Counted from the stretch's first letter, positions 8,107-16,619 are shown. The stretch: 21,079 nt of DNA from an uncultured Pseudogracilibacillus sp. (GCA_937974845.1 CALJVC010000056.1:1-21079); one strand, 5' to 3'. The notes: generated from the letters alone by a model not told the origin. Program-made: numbers and translations.

Positions 8107-8277
8107 TCAATAATGATAACTCTCCATATAATGGCACTTTATACAAATTCGATAGGACTCTTCTTCCGAAAACTGATGGTCACAACTCCGCTGAATCGCC
8201 TGTAAACGTGCCTCTAGTTGATCTAATTGTTCTTTGTACGTATTCATTTCTTTAACTAGCTCCTCTACCTCCGTCAT
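8107..8277 (-). CDS. Small Cys/His-rich protein, 56 aa, behind thiC
   Basis: An unrecognised small gene. Its ATG at 8275-8277 follows a strong AAAGGAGG with six bases of spacing. The first 30 residues (MTEVEELVKEMNTYKEQLDQ onwards) look like a charged amphipathic helix or short coiled coil. The C-terminal part has CDH at 32-34 and CIKCH at 45-49, which could bind a metal such as zinc. It starts 26 bases after the thiC stop and ends before a terminator, so it probably shares the thiC transcript and its TPP control. Its function is unknown; a link to thiamine metabolism is only inferred from position. The good ribosome site and ordered composition argue that it is real. Confidence 0.75.
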   Translation of the reverse strand: MTEVEELVKEMNTYKEQLDQLEARLQAIQRSCDHQFSEEESYRICIKCHYMESYHY

Positions 8278-8303
8278 CGTCTTCCTCCTTTCTCTTTAGT
8301 ACT

Positions 8304-10085
8304 TTAACGATAAATCTCTCCACCTGCTTCTCTAAATTCCTTTGCTTTCTGTTTGAGGCCTTCTTCTATTTTTAATTTTTCTTCAAAGTTGTGCTCATCA
8401 GCATATTTTCTTATATCATGAGAAATTCTCATACTGCAGAACTTCGGACCACACATAGAACAAAAATGTGCAATCTTAGCACCTTCAGCCGGTAATGTCT
8501 CGTCGTGATACTCCATCGCACGTTCTGGATCTAAACTTAAATTAAATTGATCGCGCCAACGGAATTCAAATCTAGCCTTTGATAAAGCATCGTCACGTTT
8601 TTGCGCATTAGGATGACCCTTGGCAAGGTCCGCTGCATGGGCAGCAATTTTATAAGCTATTACTCCTTCGCGTACATCGTCTTTATTCGGTAAACCTAAG
8701 TGCTCCTTAGGTGTCACATAGCAAAGCATAGCGGTCCCTAACCAACCGATCATCGCAGCACCTATAGCAGAAGTGATATGATCGTAGGCTGGAGCAATAT
8801 CGGTTGTAATAGGTCCAAGGGTATAGAAAGGAGCTTCTTGACAAATCTCCATCTGCTTTTCGACATTCTCTTTAATTAAATGCATTGGAACATGACCCGG
8901 GCCCTCGACCATCACTTGAACATCGTGCTTCCAAGCAATCTTTGTTAATTCCCCTAACGTTTCAAGCTCTGCAAATTGAGCTTCATCATTGGCATCGGCA
9001 ATCGAACCCGGACGTAATCCATCTCCTAATGAAAATGCAATATCGTATTGTTTCATAATTTCACAAATTTCTTCAAAATGAGTATATAAGAAATTTTCTT
9101 GATGATGCAATAAACACCATTGAGCGATAATTGAACCTCCTCGAGATACAATACCTGTAACCCGATCAATAGTAAGAGGAATATAATGTAATCTTACGCC
9201 TGCATGAATTGTAAAGTAGGACACTCCTTGCTCTGCCTGTTCAATTAAAGTATCGCGAAATACTTCCCAAGACAAATCTTCTACTTTACCATTAACTTTC
9301 TCAAGGGCTTGATAAATTGGTACCGTACCTACTGGAACAGGCGAATTACGTATAATCCACTCCCTTGTCGTATGAATATTTTTTCCAGTGGAGAGATCCA
9401 TGATGGTATCCGCACCCCAGCGAGTGGCCCAAGTCATTTTTTCTACTTCTTCAGTTATTGACGAAGTAACAGCGGAATTTCCTATGTTTGCATTTACTTT
9501 AGTATGAAAATTACGTCCAATAATCATTGGTTCCGCTTCAGGATGATTAATATTAGAAGGAATAATCGCTCTCCCTTTAGCTACTTCCTCCCGGACAAAC
9601 TCTGGATCTACTCCTTCTCTAATTGCCACAAACTCCATTTCTGGTGTAACTATACCTTTTCTTGCATAATGCAACTGCGTAACATTCTTCCCCTTTTTTG
9701 CCCGTAACGGTTTCCTTTTTAACGATTTTAAATAATCATCTTGTAAAGGGCTCTTTGATGTATATCCATCATCTTCTGGTTTTACTTCTCTTCCTTCATA
9801 TTCTTCAACGTCTCCTCGTTCTAAAATCCATTGACGTCTAATCGGAGGCAAGCCTTTACGAATATCTACTACATAATTTTCTTCTGTATATTTTCCACTC
9901 GTATCATAAACACGAACCGGCTCGTTTTCAAATTCTCCTTCTTCAGTTATTGTCGGTGATAAAGTAATTTCTCTGAAGGGAACTTGGATATCTTCCCTAC
10001 TTCCTTGTACGTATACTTTTTTACTGTTTGGAAAACATTCATGAATTTGAAACGGTTGCTTTTTTTCTACTTCTTTCATCATCAT
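8304..10085 (-). CDS. thiC: Phosphomethylpyrimidine synthase ThiC
   Basis: Radical-SAM enzyme that converts aminoimidazole ribotide to HMP-phosphate, the pyrimidine half of thiamine. About 593 aa, similar throughout to Bacillus ThiC. Recognisable blocks include NIGNSAVTSSITEEVEKMTW, the SRGGS loop, GDGLRPGSIADANDEAQFAE, EGPGHVPMH and, near the C-terminus, the FeS-cluster motif CSMCGPKFC. The frame runs to an ATG at 10103, but the ribosome site AAGGAG (10089-10094) lies inside that extension. It serves one of three consecutive ATGs at 10077-10085, so I use 10085. The leader contains a TPP riboswitch and terminator, so the gene should be switched off when TPP is plentiful. A 56-aa small gene follows in the same transcript. 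Confidence 0.97.
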   Translation of the reverse strand: MMMKEVEKKQPFQIHECFPNSKKVYVQGSREDIQVPFREITLSPTITEEGEFENEPVRVYDTSGKYTEENYVVDIRKGLPPIRRQWILERGDVEEYEGREVKPEDDGYTSKSPLQDDYLKSLKRKPLRAKKGKNVTQLHYARKGIVTPEMEFVAIREGVDPEFVREEVAKGRAIIPSNINHPEAEPMIIGRNFHTKVNANIGNSAVTSSITEEVEKMTWATRWGADTIMDLSTGKNIHTTREWIIRNSPVPVGTVPIYQALEKVNGKVEDLSWEVFRDTLIEQAEQGVSYFTIHAGVRLHYIPLTIDRVTGIVSRGGSIIAQWCLLHHQENFLYTHFEEICEIMKQYDIAFSLGDGLRPGSIADANDEAQFAELETLGELTKIAWKHDVQVMVEGPGHVPMHLIKENVEKQMEICQEAPFYTLGPITTDIAPAYDHITSAIGAAMIGWLGTAMLCYVTPKEHLGLPNKDDVREGVIAYKIAAHAADLAKGHPNAQKRDDALSKARFEFRWRDQFNLSLDPERAMEYHDETLPAEGAKIAHFCSMCGPKFCSMRISHDIRKYADEHNFEEKLKIEEGLKQKAKEFREAGGEIYR

Positions 10086-10145
10086 CGTCTCCTTATTTTT
10101 CATATTTTAAGCAGACCATGACCCTTACCTCGTAGAAATGTAATT

Positions 10146-10178
10146 AAAAAGACCAGGCCATCAGAAACGACCTGGTCT
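10146..10178 (-). terminator. Riboswitch-controlled terminator in the thiC leader
   Basis: On the minus strand AGACCAGG (10171-10178) pairs with CCTGGTCT (10150-10157) around a 13-base loop, followed by TTTTT. It sits between the TPP aptamer and thiC. It is the expression platform: TPP binding would favour this hairpin and stop transcription. Confidence 0.85.
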
Positions 10179-10206
10179 AGAGCACGCAAAAAAAGCCACT
10201 TTACGT

Positions 10207-10307
10207 ATTCACTTCCCTACGCTGGTATGAGCCAGATCAGGTCCAAAGAGTTAGGAAAAATTCAAGCGGTTTTTCCCTCTCAGCCCAGCCTAACTGGACA
10301 CCCCTAG
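10207..10307 (-). ncRNA. TPP riboswitch (thi box) of thiC
   Basis: Read on the minus strand, the element has GGGGTGTCC, then GGCTGAGAGGGAAA, a variable P3 arm, then GGACCTGATCTGGCTCATAC and CAGCGTAGGGAAGTGA. These are the conserved blocks of the thi-box aptamer (CUGAGA and the ACCUGAU...GGxUxAUxCCxGCGuAGGGAAgu core). It begins about 42 bases downstream of a strong promoter and is followed by an intrinsic terminator, so it regulates thiC at transcription termination. Confidence 0.96.
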
Positions 10308-10348
10308 TAAATAACATCTGTATTAAATTGTTAATGCTTTCAAAATTT

Positions 10349-10376
10349 AGTATACTAGTTTTTGAGTCAATGTCAA
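10349..10376 (-). promoter_or_regulatory. Sigma-A promoter of thiC
   Basis: On the minus strand TTGACA (10371-10376) is separated by 16 bases from TATACT (10349-10354). The start site would be about 30-40 bases before the TPP aptamer. Consensus match and position make this the thiC promoter. Confidence 0.8.
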
Positions 10377-10478
10377 TAGATTTTGAATAAAACTGTTAAT
10401 AACCGCATTTGATTTAACTAGAAATATTGCACTTCATTAGCTAATTTAAATCCATTACATATATTATAGGTGATTTTG

Positions 10479-11321
10479 ATGAGTAAACGTCCTTTTTCTA
10501 TACACACCTTTTTTCCAACAGGGAATACATTTGGTTACAAAATAGCTCAAATACCAACAAGAACAATCCAAGCTATCTATATTCCACGACAAGAATTAAA
10601 TCAAGTTATAGAAGAACGACAAGAACTTACTTATAATGGTATATACTTTCTTTTCGGAGTAAGAGATGGAGAAGAAATTGCTTATATCGGTGAAAGTGAG
10701 CATATTATAAAACGTCTAAAACACCACTTTAAAGAACGTAAGAATTGCGATTATGCTGTTGTTTTTACAACAACTAGTGAAGAGAACCAATTGACAAAAG
10801 CAGACATTAAGTATTTAGAGAATTATTGTTATCAAAAAGCTCTTGAAGCAAATCGATTCCTTATCGAGCAAAATACTCCAACTAAATCATTTGTTCATGA
10901 AGCGAGAGAAGCAGATTTAATGGATATGTACCAAGCAATTTATGATTTGTTACATTTCTTAGGATTTCCTCTTTTCCTCCCCATTACTAATGAGAAAGAG
11001 AACCTTATATACGAAAGAGAGTTATTTTACCTAACGAACCGAGGAGCCGAGGCACGAGCGACCTATTCTCAAGATGGAATGACTGTTTTGAAAGGTTCAA
11101 AAGTTGCCCCTACTGAAACGAAAAGTTTTCAAAATAAAAAACTCTACCAGGAATTACAAGATTCTCTTATAATCGATAATGATGGAGTTTTCATTAAAAA
11201 CTACACTTTTACAAGTCCTTCATCGGCAGCAGGAATTATTACAAGAGCCTCGGTTAATGGTTGGATCTATTGGAAAGATAAAAAAGGGAACACGCTTGAA
11301 GATAAAATTCGTGGAAAGTAA
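10479..11321 (+). CDS. GIY-YIG nuclease domain protein with DUF4357
   Basis: The only plus-strand gene, 280 aa. The GIY-YIG core is at residues 54-120: GIYFLFG (54-60), YIG (69-71), the catalytic-type Arg R79 in IIKRL, and Glu in KYLENYCYQ (E114). The C-terminal third (about 195-275, GAEARATYSQDGMTVLKGS to NGWIYWKDKKG) matches the DUF4357 domain found on many such proteins. The family is poorly characterised; nuclease activity is expected from the intact core but substrates are unknown. The frame opens at a GTG (10470), but AGGTGAT overlaps it and points to the ATG at 10479. It is divergent from thiC and convergent with the dehydrogenase operon, so it is probably its own transcription unit. 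No clear promoter was found. Confidence 0.9.
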   Translation: MSKRPFSIHTFFPTGNTFGYKIAQIPTRTIQAIYIPRQELNQVIEERQELTYNGIYFLFGVRDGEEIAYIGESEHIIKRLKHHFKERKNCDYAVVFTTTSEENQLTKADIKYLENYCYQKALEANRFLIEQNTPTKSFVHEAREADLMDMYQAIYDLLHFLGFPLFLPITNEKENLIYERELFYLTNRGAEARATYSQDGMTVLKGSKVAPTETKSFQNKKLYQELQDSLIIDNDGVFIKNYTFTSPSSAAGIITRASVNGWIYWKDKKGNTLEDKIRGK

Positions 11322-11351
11322 GATAAATAACTAGATTCTATAAAAATTTTC

Positions 11352-11385
11352 GCGGATACGATTAGGTTAGTTTAATCGTATCCGC
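11352..11385. terminator. Long hairpin between convergent genes
   Basis: GCGGATACGATTA (11352-11364) and TAATCGTATCCGC (11373-11385) form a perfect 13-bp stem with an 8-base loop. It lies 31 bases after the GIY-YIG stop and the same distance from the E2 stop. T-rich stretches lie on both sides although neither is a clean run, so it probably terminates both transcripts. Confidence 0.75.
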
Positions 11386-11416
11386 AGGATTCTTTAGAAG
11401 AATTTTTAGATCTTTC

Positions 11417-12643
11417 TTATAATAGTATCAAAGTAGGAGATTCAATATATTTTACTAGAATAGATAGAAATTCGGCTCCATCTGCCCCATCTAAAATTTG
11501 ATGGTCGAAAGTTAAACTGAAAGGAATCTGTTTTTCAATTTCAACTTCCTTCAATCTATTTAGGACGAGCTTTTCTTGTATAGCACCTACACCGAGAATA
11601 CCTACTTCTGGTTTATTTAAAATAGGCGTAAAATATTCAATTCCTGCAGCCCCCATATTGGTAATAGTAAAGGTCGAACCAGCAAGTAAGTCACCGTCAG
11701 CCTCGCCATCCCTTGCAAGGGTAGAGACCCTACGGATTTCTTTCGCTAATGCTCCAAGGGTTTTTTGTTCCGCATGTTTAATAACAGGTACCAAGAGGCC
11801 ATCTTCTAATGAAGTAGCGATTCCTAAATGTACCTCATCATATTCTACTAACTGTCCTTCGTGATAAGTGGCGTTAATTTTCTTAAATTCTTGCAAGGCT
11901 AAGACAGTCGCTCGAGCAATCAATACAGTTAAAGTGAGCCTTACATCGACTTCCTCTTCCTGTAGTTCACGACGAAGTTCCTCTTGTAACTGTAATAACT
12001 CATTCGCACGAGCCTTACGATGTAAAGTTAATTGAGCCGTCGTAGATAAGCTTTCCATCATATTTCGAGCAATAGCTGCTCTCATTCCAGATAAACCTTT
12101 TCCGATCTCTTCTTCTACCTTAATCGGAGTACGGACCTCTGGTTCATAATCATACCCTTGGGCAATAACACGTAAAATATCCCTTTTAGTAATTCGATCA
12201 TTACCGCCCGTTCCTTTTATATATTGAATATCTAAACCTTCTTCTTCAGCCATTTTTCTCGCTAAAGGTGAAATGAAAATTCTTTTAGAATCCCCTCGTT
12301 GCGTTATAGTTTCCTCTACCTGAGGTGAAGGCTCCTTCTCACCTGACTCTTCTATAATCGGTTCAGAAACTTCTTCCTCATTCATTAATGAAGCTACATC
12401 TTCACCCGGATTACCAAGAATTGCAATTGTAGCACCTACTTCGGCACTTCCGCCCACAGGAACTACTTGTTTTAATAGTACACCGTCAATAGTAGCCTCT
12501 ACTTCTTGGGTTAACTTATCAGAACTAATGGTTAGAACAGGGTCACCTACTTTAACTGTTTCCCCTTCCTCTTTATGCCATTCTTCAATATTTCCTTCTG
12601 TCATCGTCATACCTAATTTGGGCATTACTAACTTTTCGGCCAT
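11417..12643 (-). CDS. Dihydrolipoamide acyltransferase (E2), acetoin dehydrogenase-like
   Basis: Core subunit of a 2-oxo-acid-dehydrogenase-type complex; it transfers the acyl (acetyl) group to CoA. The N-terminal lipoyl domain (1-80) has the lipoylated Lys in SSDKLTQE (K43). A flexible acidic linker (about 85-118) leads to the peripheral subunit-binding domain (about 120-158, ISPLARKMAEEEGLDI...RITKRDI). The catalytic domain ends with the active-site HQILDG (H381, D385). The length, 408 aa, and single lipoyl domain fit AcoC-type enzymes better than many PDH E2 proteins. A strong AGGAGGTGATG ribosome site precedes the ATG. It is the last gene of a four-gene operon, 29 bases after E1 beta, and a hairpin follows. 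An acyl substrate other than acetyl cannot be excluded. Confidence 0.92.
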   Translation of the reverse strand: MAEKLVMPKLGMTMTEGNIEEWHKEEGETVKVGDPVLTISSDKLTQEVEATIDGVLLKQVVPVGGSAEVGATIAILGNPGEDVASLMNEEEVSEPIIEESGEKEPSPQVEETITQRGDSKRIFISPLARKMAEEEGLDIQYIKGTGGNDRITKRDILRVIAQGYDYEPEVRTPIKVEEEIGKGLSGMRAAIARNMMESLSTTAQLTLHRKARANELLQLQEELRRELQEEEVDVRLTLTVLIARATVLALQEFKKINATYHEGQLVEYDEVHLGIATSLEDGLLVPVIKHAEQKTLGALAKEIRRVSTLARDGEADGDLLAGSTFTITNMGAAGIEYFTPILNKPEVGILGVGAIQEKLVLNRLKEVEIEKQIPFSLTFDHQILDGADGAEFLSILVKYIESPTLILL

Positions 12644-12672
12644 GGATACATCACCTCCTAAATTTACGATTG

Positions 12673-13707
12673 TTATTTTAAGTCAAAGATTATTTCTTCT
12701 GCGACACGAAGTACTTTATTAGCATCTGGAATATAGGCCTGTTCAAGGTTAGCAGCAAAAGGAACTGGCACATTCGGTGCACAGACTGTTTTAATTGGAC
12801 CATCCAAGTAATCGAAGGCCTGATCCGCAACGACCGAAGCAATATCAGTTGCCGTATTATTATGCGGGTTGGATTCATCAATAACAATTAAACGACCTGT
12901 TTTCTTCACTGACTCGAGCACCGTCTCCTGATCCCAAGGAGCCACGGTTCTTAAATCAATAATTTCTACAGAGATCCCATCCTTCGCTAAACGATCGGCT
13001 ACTTCCTGGGCTACCTGAACCATTTTTCCTATAGCGACGATGGTTAAATCCTCACCTTCTCGATCAATCCGGGCCTTACCAATTTCAATGGTATAGTAGT
13101 CTTCTGGTACCTCACCCTTCATGCCATAGATTGCCTTATCTTCTGAAAAAATGACAACATTATCGTCTTCGATTGCTGAGAGCAAGAGCCCTTTAGCATC
13201 ATAAGGATTAGAAGGAACGACAACCTTTAAACCTGGAAAGGCACCGAACATTCCATAAAGAGTTTGGGAGTGCTGAGCAGCAGCACCAACACCGGCTCCA
13301 TGAACCGTCCGGACAGTCATAGGAATCTTCGCCTTCCCACCAAACATATAGCGCATTTTTGCCCCTTGGTTAAAAATAGGATCTAGAGCAAAACCGATAA
13401 AGTCATTAAACATTAATTCTGCAATCGGACGGAGTCCTGTCGCCGCCGCCCCTACAGCTGCGCCGAAATAAGCATGTTCTGCAATCGGGGTATCGATGAC
13501 TCGTTCACGACCATATTTTCCTACGAGACCTTTCGATACTCCAAATACTCCACCAAAGGCATCTTCATGACGACCGTCTTCGTCAACCAAATGTTCTACT
13601 CCAGCTCCACCAGCAACATCCGTACCAATTAAGATAACTTTGTCATCTTTTTCCATTGCCATATCCATCGCTTCTGTAATAGCGTTCATAAAGGTAATTT
13701 CTCTCAT
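12673..13707 (-). CDS. Dehydrogenase E1 component, beta subunit (AcoB-like)
   Basis: Transketolase-type beta subunit, 344 aa, that completes the TPP active site with the alpha subunit. Family features are MREITFMNAITEAMDMAMEKD at the N-terminus, the core IDTPIAEHAYFGAAVGAA with its conserved Glu, GAKMRYMFGGKAKIPMTVRT, and the C-terminal transketolase domain (VVIDESNPH). The run of similarity is closest to AcoB-type acetoin dehydrogenase E1 beta, though pyruvate dehydrogenase-like activity is possible. The frame opens at a GTG three codons upstream, but GAGGAG overlaps that GTG and is well placed for the ATG at 13705-13707. It begins 18 bases after the E1 alpha stop in the same operon. Confidence 0.93.
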   Translation of the reverse strand: MREITFMNAITEAMDMAMEKDDKVILIGTDVAGGAGVEHLVDEDGRHEDAFGGVFGVSKGLVGKYGRERVIDTPIAEHAYFGAAVGAAATGLRPIAELMFNDFIGFALDPIFNQGAKMRYMFGGKAKIPMTVRTVHGAGVGAAAQHSQTLYGMFGAFPGLKVVVPSNPYDAKGLLLSAIEDDNVVIFSEDKAIYGMKGEVPEDYYTIEIGKARIDREGEDLTIVAIGKMVQVAQEVADRLAKDGISVEIIDLRTVAPWDQETVLESVKKTGRLIVIDESNPHNNTATDIASVVADQAFDYLDGPIKTVCAPNVPVPFAANLEQAYIPDANKVLRVAEEIIFDLK

Positions 13708-13725
13708 TTTGTTCACTCCTCTATA

Positions 13726-14673
13726 TTATGCAAAGACATCTTCATATAACGATTCAATATCAGGTAACGGGCTATTTTTAGCAAACTCTACCGCTTCTTT
13801 AATTTTCTTTTCTGCTCGTGCTTCTATTTCCTTTGCTTCTTTTTCAGTAAACCATTCTTTCTTTATAGCTTTCTTTCGTAATTTAGGGATTGGATCGCGC
13901 CCTCTATTCGGATCATCTTCAGATTTATACTTTTCTTCGTCTCCTTCAAAGTGTCCATAAATACGATAAGTATCGCACTCAATTAAAGAAGGACCTTTAC
14001 CTGCCTTGGCTCGTTTAATAGCTTTTTTAGTTGCCTTATATACTTCTGTAACATCCATACCATCGACACGGACACCTGGCATATTGTAAACTTCTGCCCG
14101 TTCTGCTACAGTTTTAGACGCACTTGCATAGGAAAAGGGTGTTCCCTCACCAAATTGGTTGTTTTCACAAACGAAAATAACTGGTAAATTTAAAATTGAA
14201 GCTAAGTTAAGGGCTTCGTGGAATACACCTTCGTTAGAAGCTCCATCACCGAAAAAACAAACGGACACTCGATCTTGCTTTAACGTCTTAATCGTTAAGG
14301 CCGCACCCGTAGCAATTCCGAAACCTCCACCGACAATTCCATTTGCACCTAACATTCCTTTGTCGACATCAGCAACGTGCATAGAGCCACCTTTTCCACC
14401 ACCAAGTCCATCTTTTTTTCCTAATATTTCTGCCATCATTCCATTTACATCACAGCCTTTGGCTAGGGCATGTCCATGTCCCCGATGAGTACTTGTAATA
14501 TAATCTTCATCATTTAAAAGCGCCATAACCCCTGTAGCAACGGCCTCTTCTCCAGAATACAAGTGAACAAACCCCGGAATTTCCCCTTGCTTAAACATTT
14601 GACGTACTTCTTCTTCAAAAAAACGAATTTCATTCATCTTTTCATAAATCCAGATTGCCTTTTCTCTATCCAT
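13726..14673 (-). CDS. Dehydrogenase E1 component, alpha subunit (AcoA-like)
   Basis: TPP-dependent alpha subunit, 315 aa. The diphosphate/Mg-binding motif runs from GDG (142-144) to NN (171-172). Other landmarks are GEIPGFVHLYSGEEAVATGV, STHRGHGHALAKGCD and KGGSMHVAD, very close to Bacillus AcoA and shorter than pyruvate dehydrogenase PdhA. The frame extends upstream into the E3 gene, but GAGGAGGAG lies just before the ATG at 14671-14673 and after the E3 stop, so the short form is right. With E1 beta it would cleave acetoin (or decarboxylate a 2-oxo acid) and load the acetyl group onto the E2 lipoyl arm. It starts 16 bases after the E3 stop. Confidence 0.94.
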   Translation of the reverse strand: MDREKAIWIYEKMNEIRFFEEEVRQMFKQGEIPGFVHLYSGEEAVATGVMALLNDEDYITSTHRGHGHALAKGCDVNGMMAEILGKKDGLGGGKGGSMHVADVDKGMLGANGIVGGGFGIATGAALTIKTLKQDRVSVCFFGDGASNEGVFHEALNLASILNLPVIFVCENNQFGEGTPFSYASASKTVAERAEVYNMPGVRVDGMDVTEVYKATKKAIKRAKAGKGPSLIECDTYRIYGHFEGDEEKYKSEDDPNRGRDPIPKLRKKAIKKEWFTEKEAKEIEARAEKKIKEAVEFAKNSPLPDIESLYEDVFA

Positions 14674-14689
14674 ATTTATCTCCTCCTCT

Positions 14690-16042
14690 TTACTTATGAA
14701 TCGCGAGACCATACATGTCATTGGCGCTTTCGCCAATCATTTCTGATACAGTCGGATGAGGCCAAATCATACTAGCTAATTCATCCACCGTTCCTTCGGA
14801 GTACTTAACACCTAGTATAGAACTAATTAGCTCTGTCGCTTGATTCCCTACAACAACCGCTCCCTTTATCTCTCCATATTTTCGATCAGCAATGATTTTA
14901 ACAAAACCATGATGATCGTCACTTAACAAGGCCATACCATTCGCTTGTATTGGAAAATGCGTTACCACAATATCCTTATCAAGTGCTTTAGCTTCATTCT
15001 CACTCATGCCTACAGAAGCTATTTCAGGAAACGTATAGACACATCGAGGTACATCCAATGGTGATACTTCTTTCGGTTTACCTTCTGCAATAGCATGCGC
15101 TACCGCAATCCCTTCTGCCATTGCTGCATGAGCCAATTGATAACCCCCGATTAAATCACCGATAGCATAGATATTTCGTTTACTTGTTTCAAAGCCTTCG
15201 TTTACTTCAACAAAACGACCGCTAGGATCCATTTCTAAATTTAAACTTTTTGCTAAATCCGTAACAGGTTTTCTCCCCGTAGCTACTAACAAGTCATCGA
15301 AATATACTTTCCTATCTTCTAAAATGATGACTCCTTCTTTTACTTCTTTAATCCTAGCCTTCGTAATGATTTCTACTTGATTGACTTCTAATTGTTTTTT
15401 AACAAGTTTTCTAGCTTCTTCATCCTCAGACAACAAAATATCTTCTGCCACTTCAACAACTGTTACTCTTGTACCTAGAGCTTGTAAAGCTGTTGCTAGC
15501 TCAATAGCAATAACTCCACCGCCGATAATAGCTAAATGTTTCGGCAGAGACTTTTTATAGAAAAAACTGTCTGTCGTATCAAAATTGACCTCTTCTAATC
15601 CTTTAATATCTGGAATAAAGGGCCTGCTACCAGTTGCTAATATAAGCTTCTTCGCCCTTAATCTTTCCTGGTTAACTTCAACAATAAGGTTCGGTTTCAC
15701 CCGAGCTTCACCATGAAAGAAAGTAATATCATTTTTAGCAAATAACCCTTGAATTCCTTTTGTTAAACTATCAACTATAGAATCCTTTTTTCTCATGAAT
15801 TGTTTTACATCGAACTGTATATTATTTGTAGAAATTCCCCAGTTTTTAGCAGTCTTCATCCTATCTATTGAAGAGGCTGCATGGAGTAAAGTTTTAGATG
15901 GTATACAACCAACATGTAGACAAGTACCACCTATTTTATTTTTTTCTATAACAGCCACTTTTTTACCTAATTGAGCTGCCCTAATCGCACTTACGTAACC
16001 ACCAGGTCCAGCCCCAATGACTACAAGATCAAAATCCTTCAA
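14690..16042 (-). CDS. Dihydrolipoyl dehydrogenase (E3)
   Basis: FAD flavoprotein, 450 aa, that reoxidises the dihydrolipoyl group of E2 with NAD+. It has the N-terminal FAD motif VVIGAGPGG, the redox disulfide GGTCLHVGC (C41, C46), an NAD-binding GGGVIAIE (about 173-180), the second FAD segment YAIGDLIGG, and the C-terminal active-site base region WPHPTVSE (H429, E434). It lacks a lipoyl domain. It starts at TTG with a strong AAAGGGGG seven bases upstream. It is first in the operon, whereas Bacillus acoABCL has the E3 gene last. No nearby regulator gene, sigma-54 site or obvious sigma-A promoter was found. Confidence 0.95.
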   Translation of the reverse strand: MKDFDLVVIGAGPGGYVSAIRAAQLGKKVAVIEKNKIGGTCLHVGCIPSKTLLHAASSIDRMKTAKNWGISTNNIQFDVKQFMRKKDSIVDSLTKGIQGLFAKNDITFFHGEARVKPNLIVEVNQERLRAKKLILATGSRPFIPDIKGLEEVNFDTTDSFFYKKSLPKHLAIIGGGVIAIELATALQALGTRVTVVEVAEDILLSEDEEARKLVKKQLEVNQVEIITKARIKEVKEGVIILEDRKVYFDDLLVATGRKPVTDLAKSLNLEMDPSGRFVEVNEGFETSKRNIYAIGDLIGGYQLAHAAMAEGIAVAHAIAEGKPKEVSPLDVPRCVYTFPEIASVGMSENEAKALDKDIVVTHFPIQANGMALLSDDHHGFVKIIADRKYGEIKGAVVVGNQATELISSILGVKYSEGTVDELASMIWPHPTVSEMIGESANDMYGLAIHK

Positions 16043-16481
16043 TAGACTGCCCCCTTTCTTATATCTCTAGCTATTCTTTAGTTACCATGCCTCCTTTGAA
16101 AGGTAATTGGAAGCTAAAGTACATGAACGAAAATTGAGATAATTCTGAATATAACAGAACTTATAAATAATCAGAAAGTAACGAGTATCTAAAATACAGG
16201 GAAATTAAGATATTTGGTTTACTTTTTTAGAATGTTCTATGTTTTTCCCATTCTACCTATTTCTTTCCTTCCCTACTTTCATTATAAATTCGATTGCTAC
16301 GCTTGTAAACCTAACAAATAGTCTAAAATTACTATATTTATAGAAAAAAACAAAGAAAAAACGAATATAACCTCCTTATTAATAGTTGATAACGACTAGT
16401 ACTTAGCTACTTTATAAACCCTTTCGTTTACAAAGTAAAACTAGGTATCATGGAGGAGAAAAACCTATTTTCGAAAATTAT

Positions 16482-16510
16482 TTGACAATTTCATTTTATA
16501 TTGATATTAT
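16482..16510 (+). promoter_or_regulatory. Orphan sigma-A promoter, plus strand
   Basis: TTGACA (16482-16487), a 17-base spacer and TATTAT (16505-16510) match the sigma-A consensus well. No plus-strand gene follows; both neighbours are on the minus strand. A transcript from here would run through 16517-16660 and include the inverted repeat, opposite to the uppP and E3 genes. Confidence 0.5.
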
Positions 16511-16619
16511 TATTTATTTCACTGTGTTAAAGTGTTTAGTCTAAGAAGCTTATTATCGCTTAAATAGAAAGTCAGCCACTCAATGTTAATATTTTGAATA
16601 TAAAAAGTACATAAATAAT

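Larger units (their letters stand above)
7969..8113. repeat. 13-base direct repeats bracketing the operon leader
   Basis: ATGTTTTCAATAA occurs at 7969-7981 and again, identically and in the same orientation, at 8101-8113. The copies enclose 119 bases that hold a terminator and an inverted repeat. The right copy covers the last codons of the small gene at 8107-8277; the left copy lies just before the REase start. They could mark an old insertion or duplication event. They may also be chance in AT-rich DNA. Confidence 0.5.

Noticed and set aside
9504..9707. Plus-strand open frame inside thiC, and similar frames inside the dehydrogenase, uppP and helicase genes
   Set aside because: They are opposite to strongly conserved genes, have no ribosome site and give low-complexity, unfamiliar proteins.
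16071..16122. A 17-codon minus-strand frame upstream of the E3 gene, with an inner ATG just after AAAGGAGGC
   Set aside because: The outer ATG has no ribosome site, and for the inner ATG the site is almost touching the start codon. There is no regulatory codon run, so a leader peptide cannot be supported.
16043..16260. Sigma-54 promoter expected for an acetoin operon
   Set aside because: No TGGCAC-N5-TTGC-like sequence was found on the minus strand ahead of the E3 gene.
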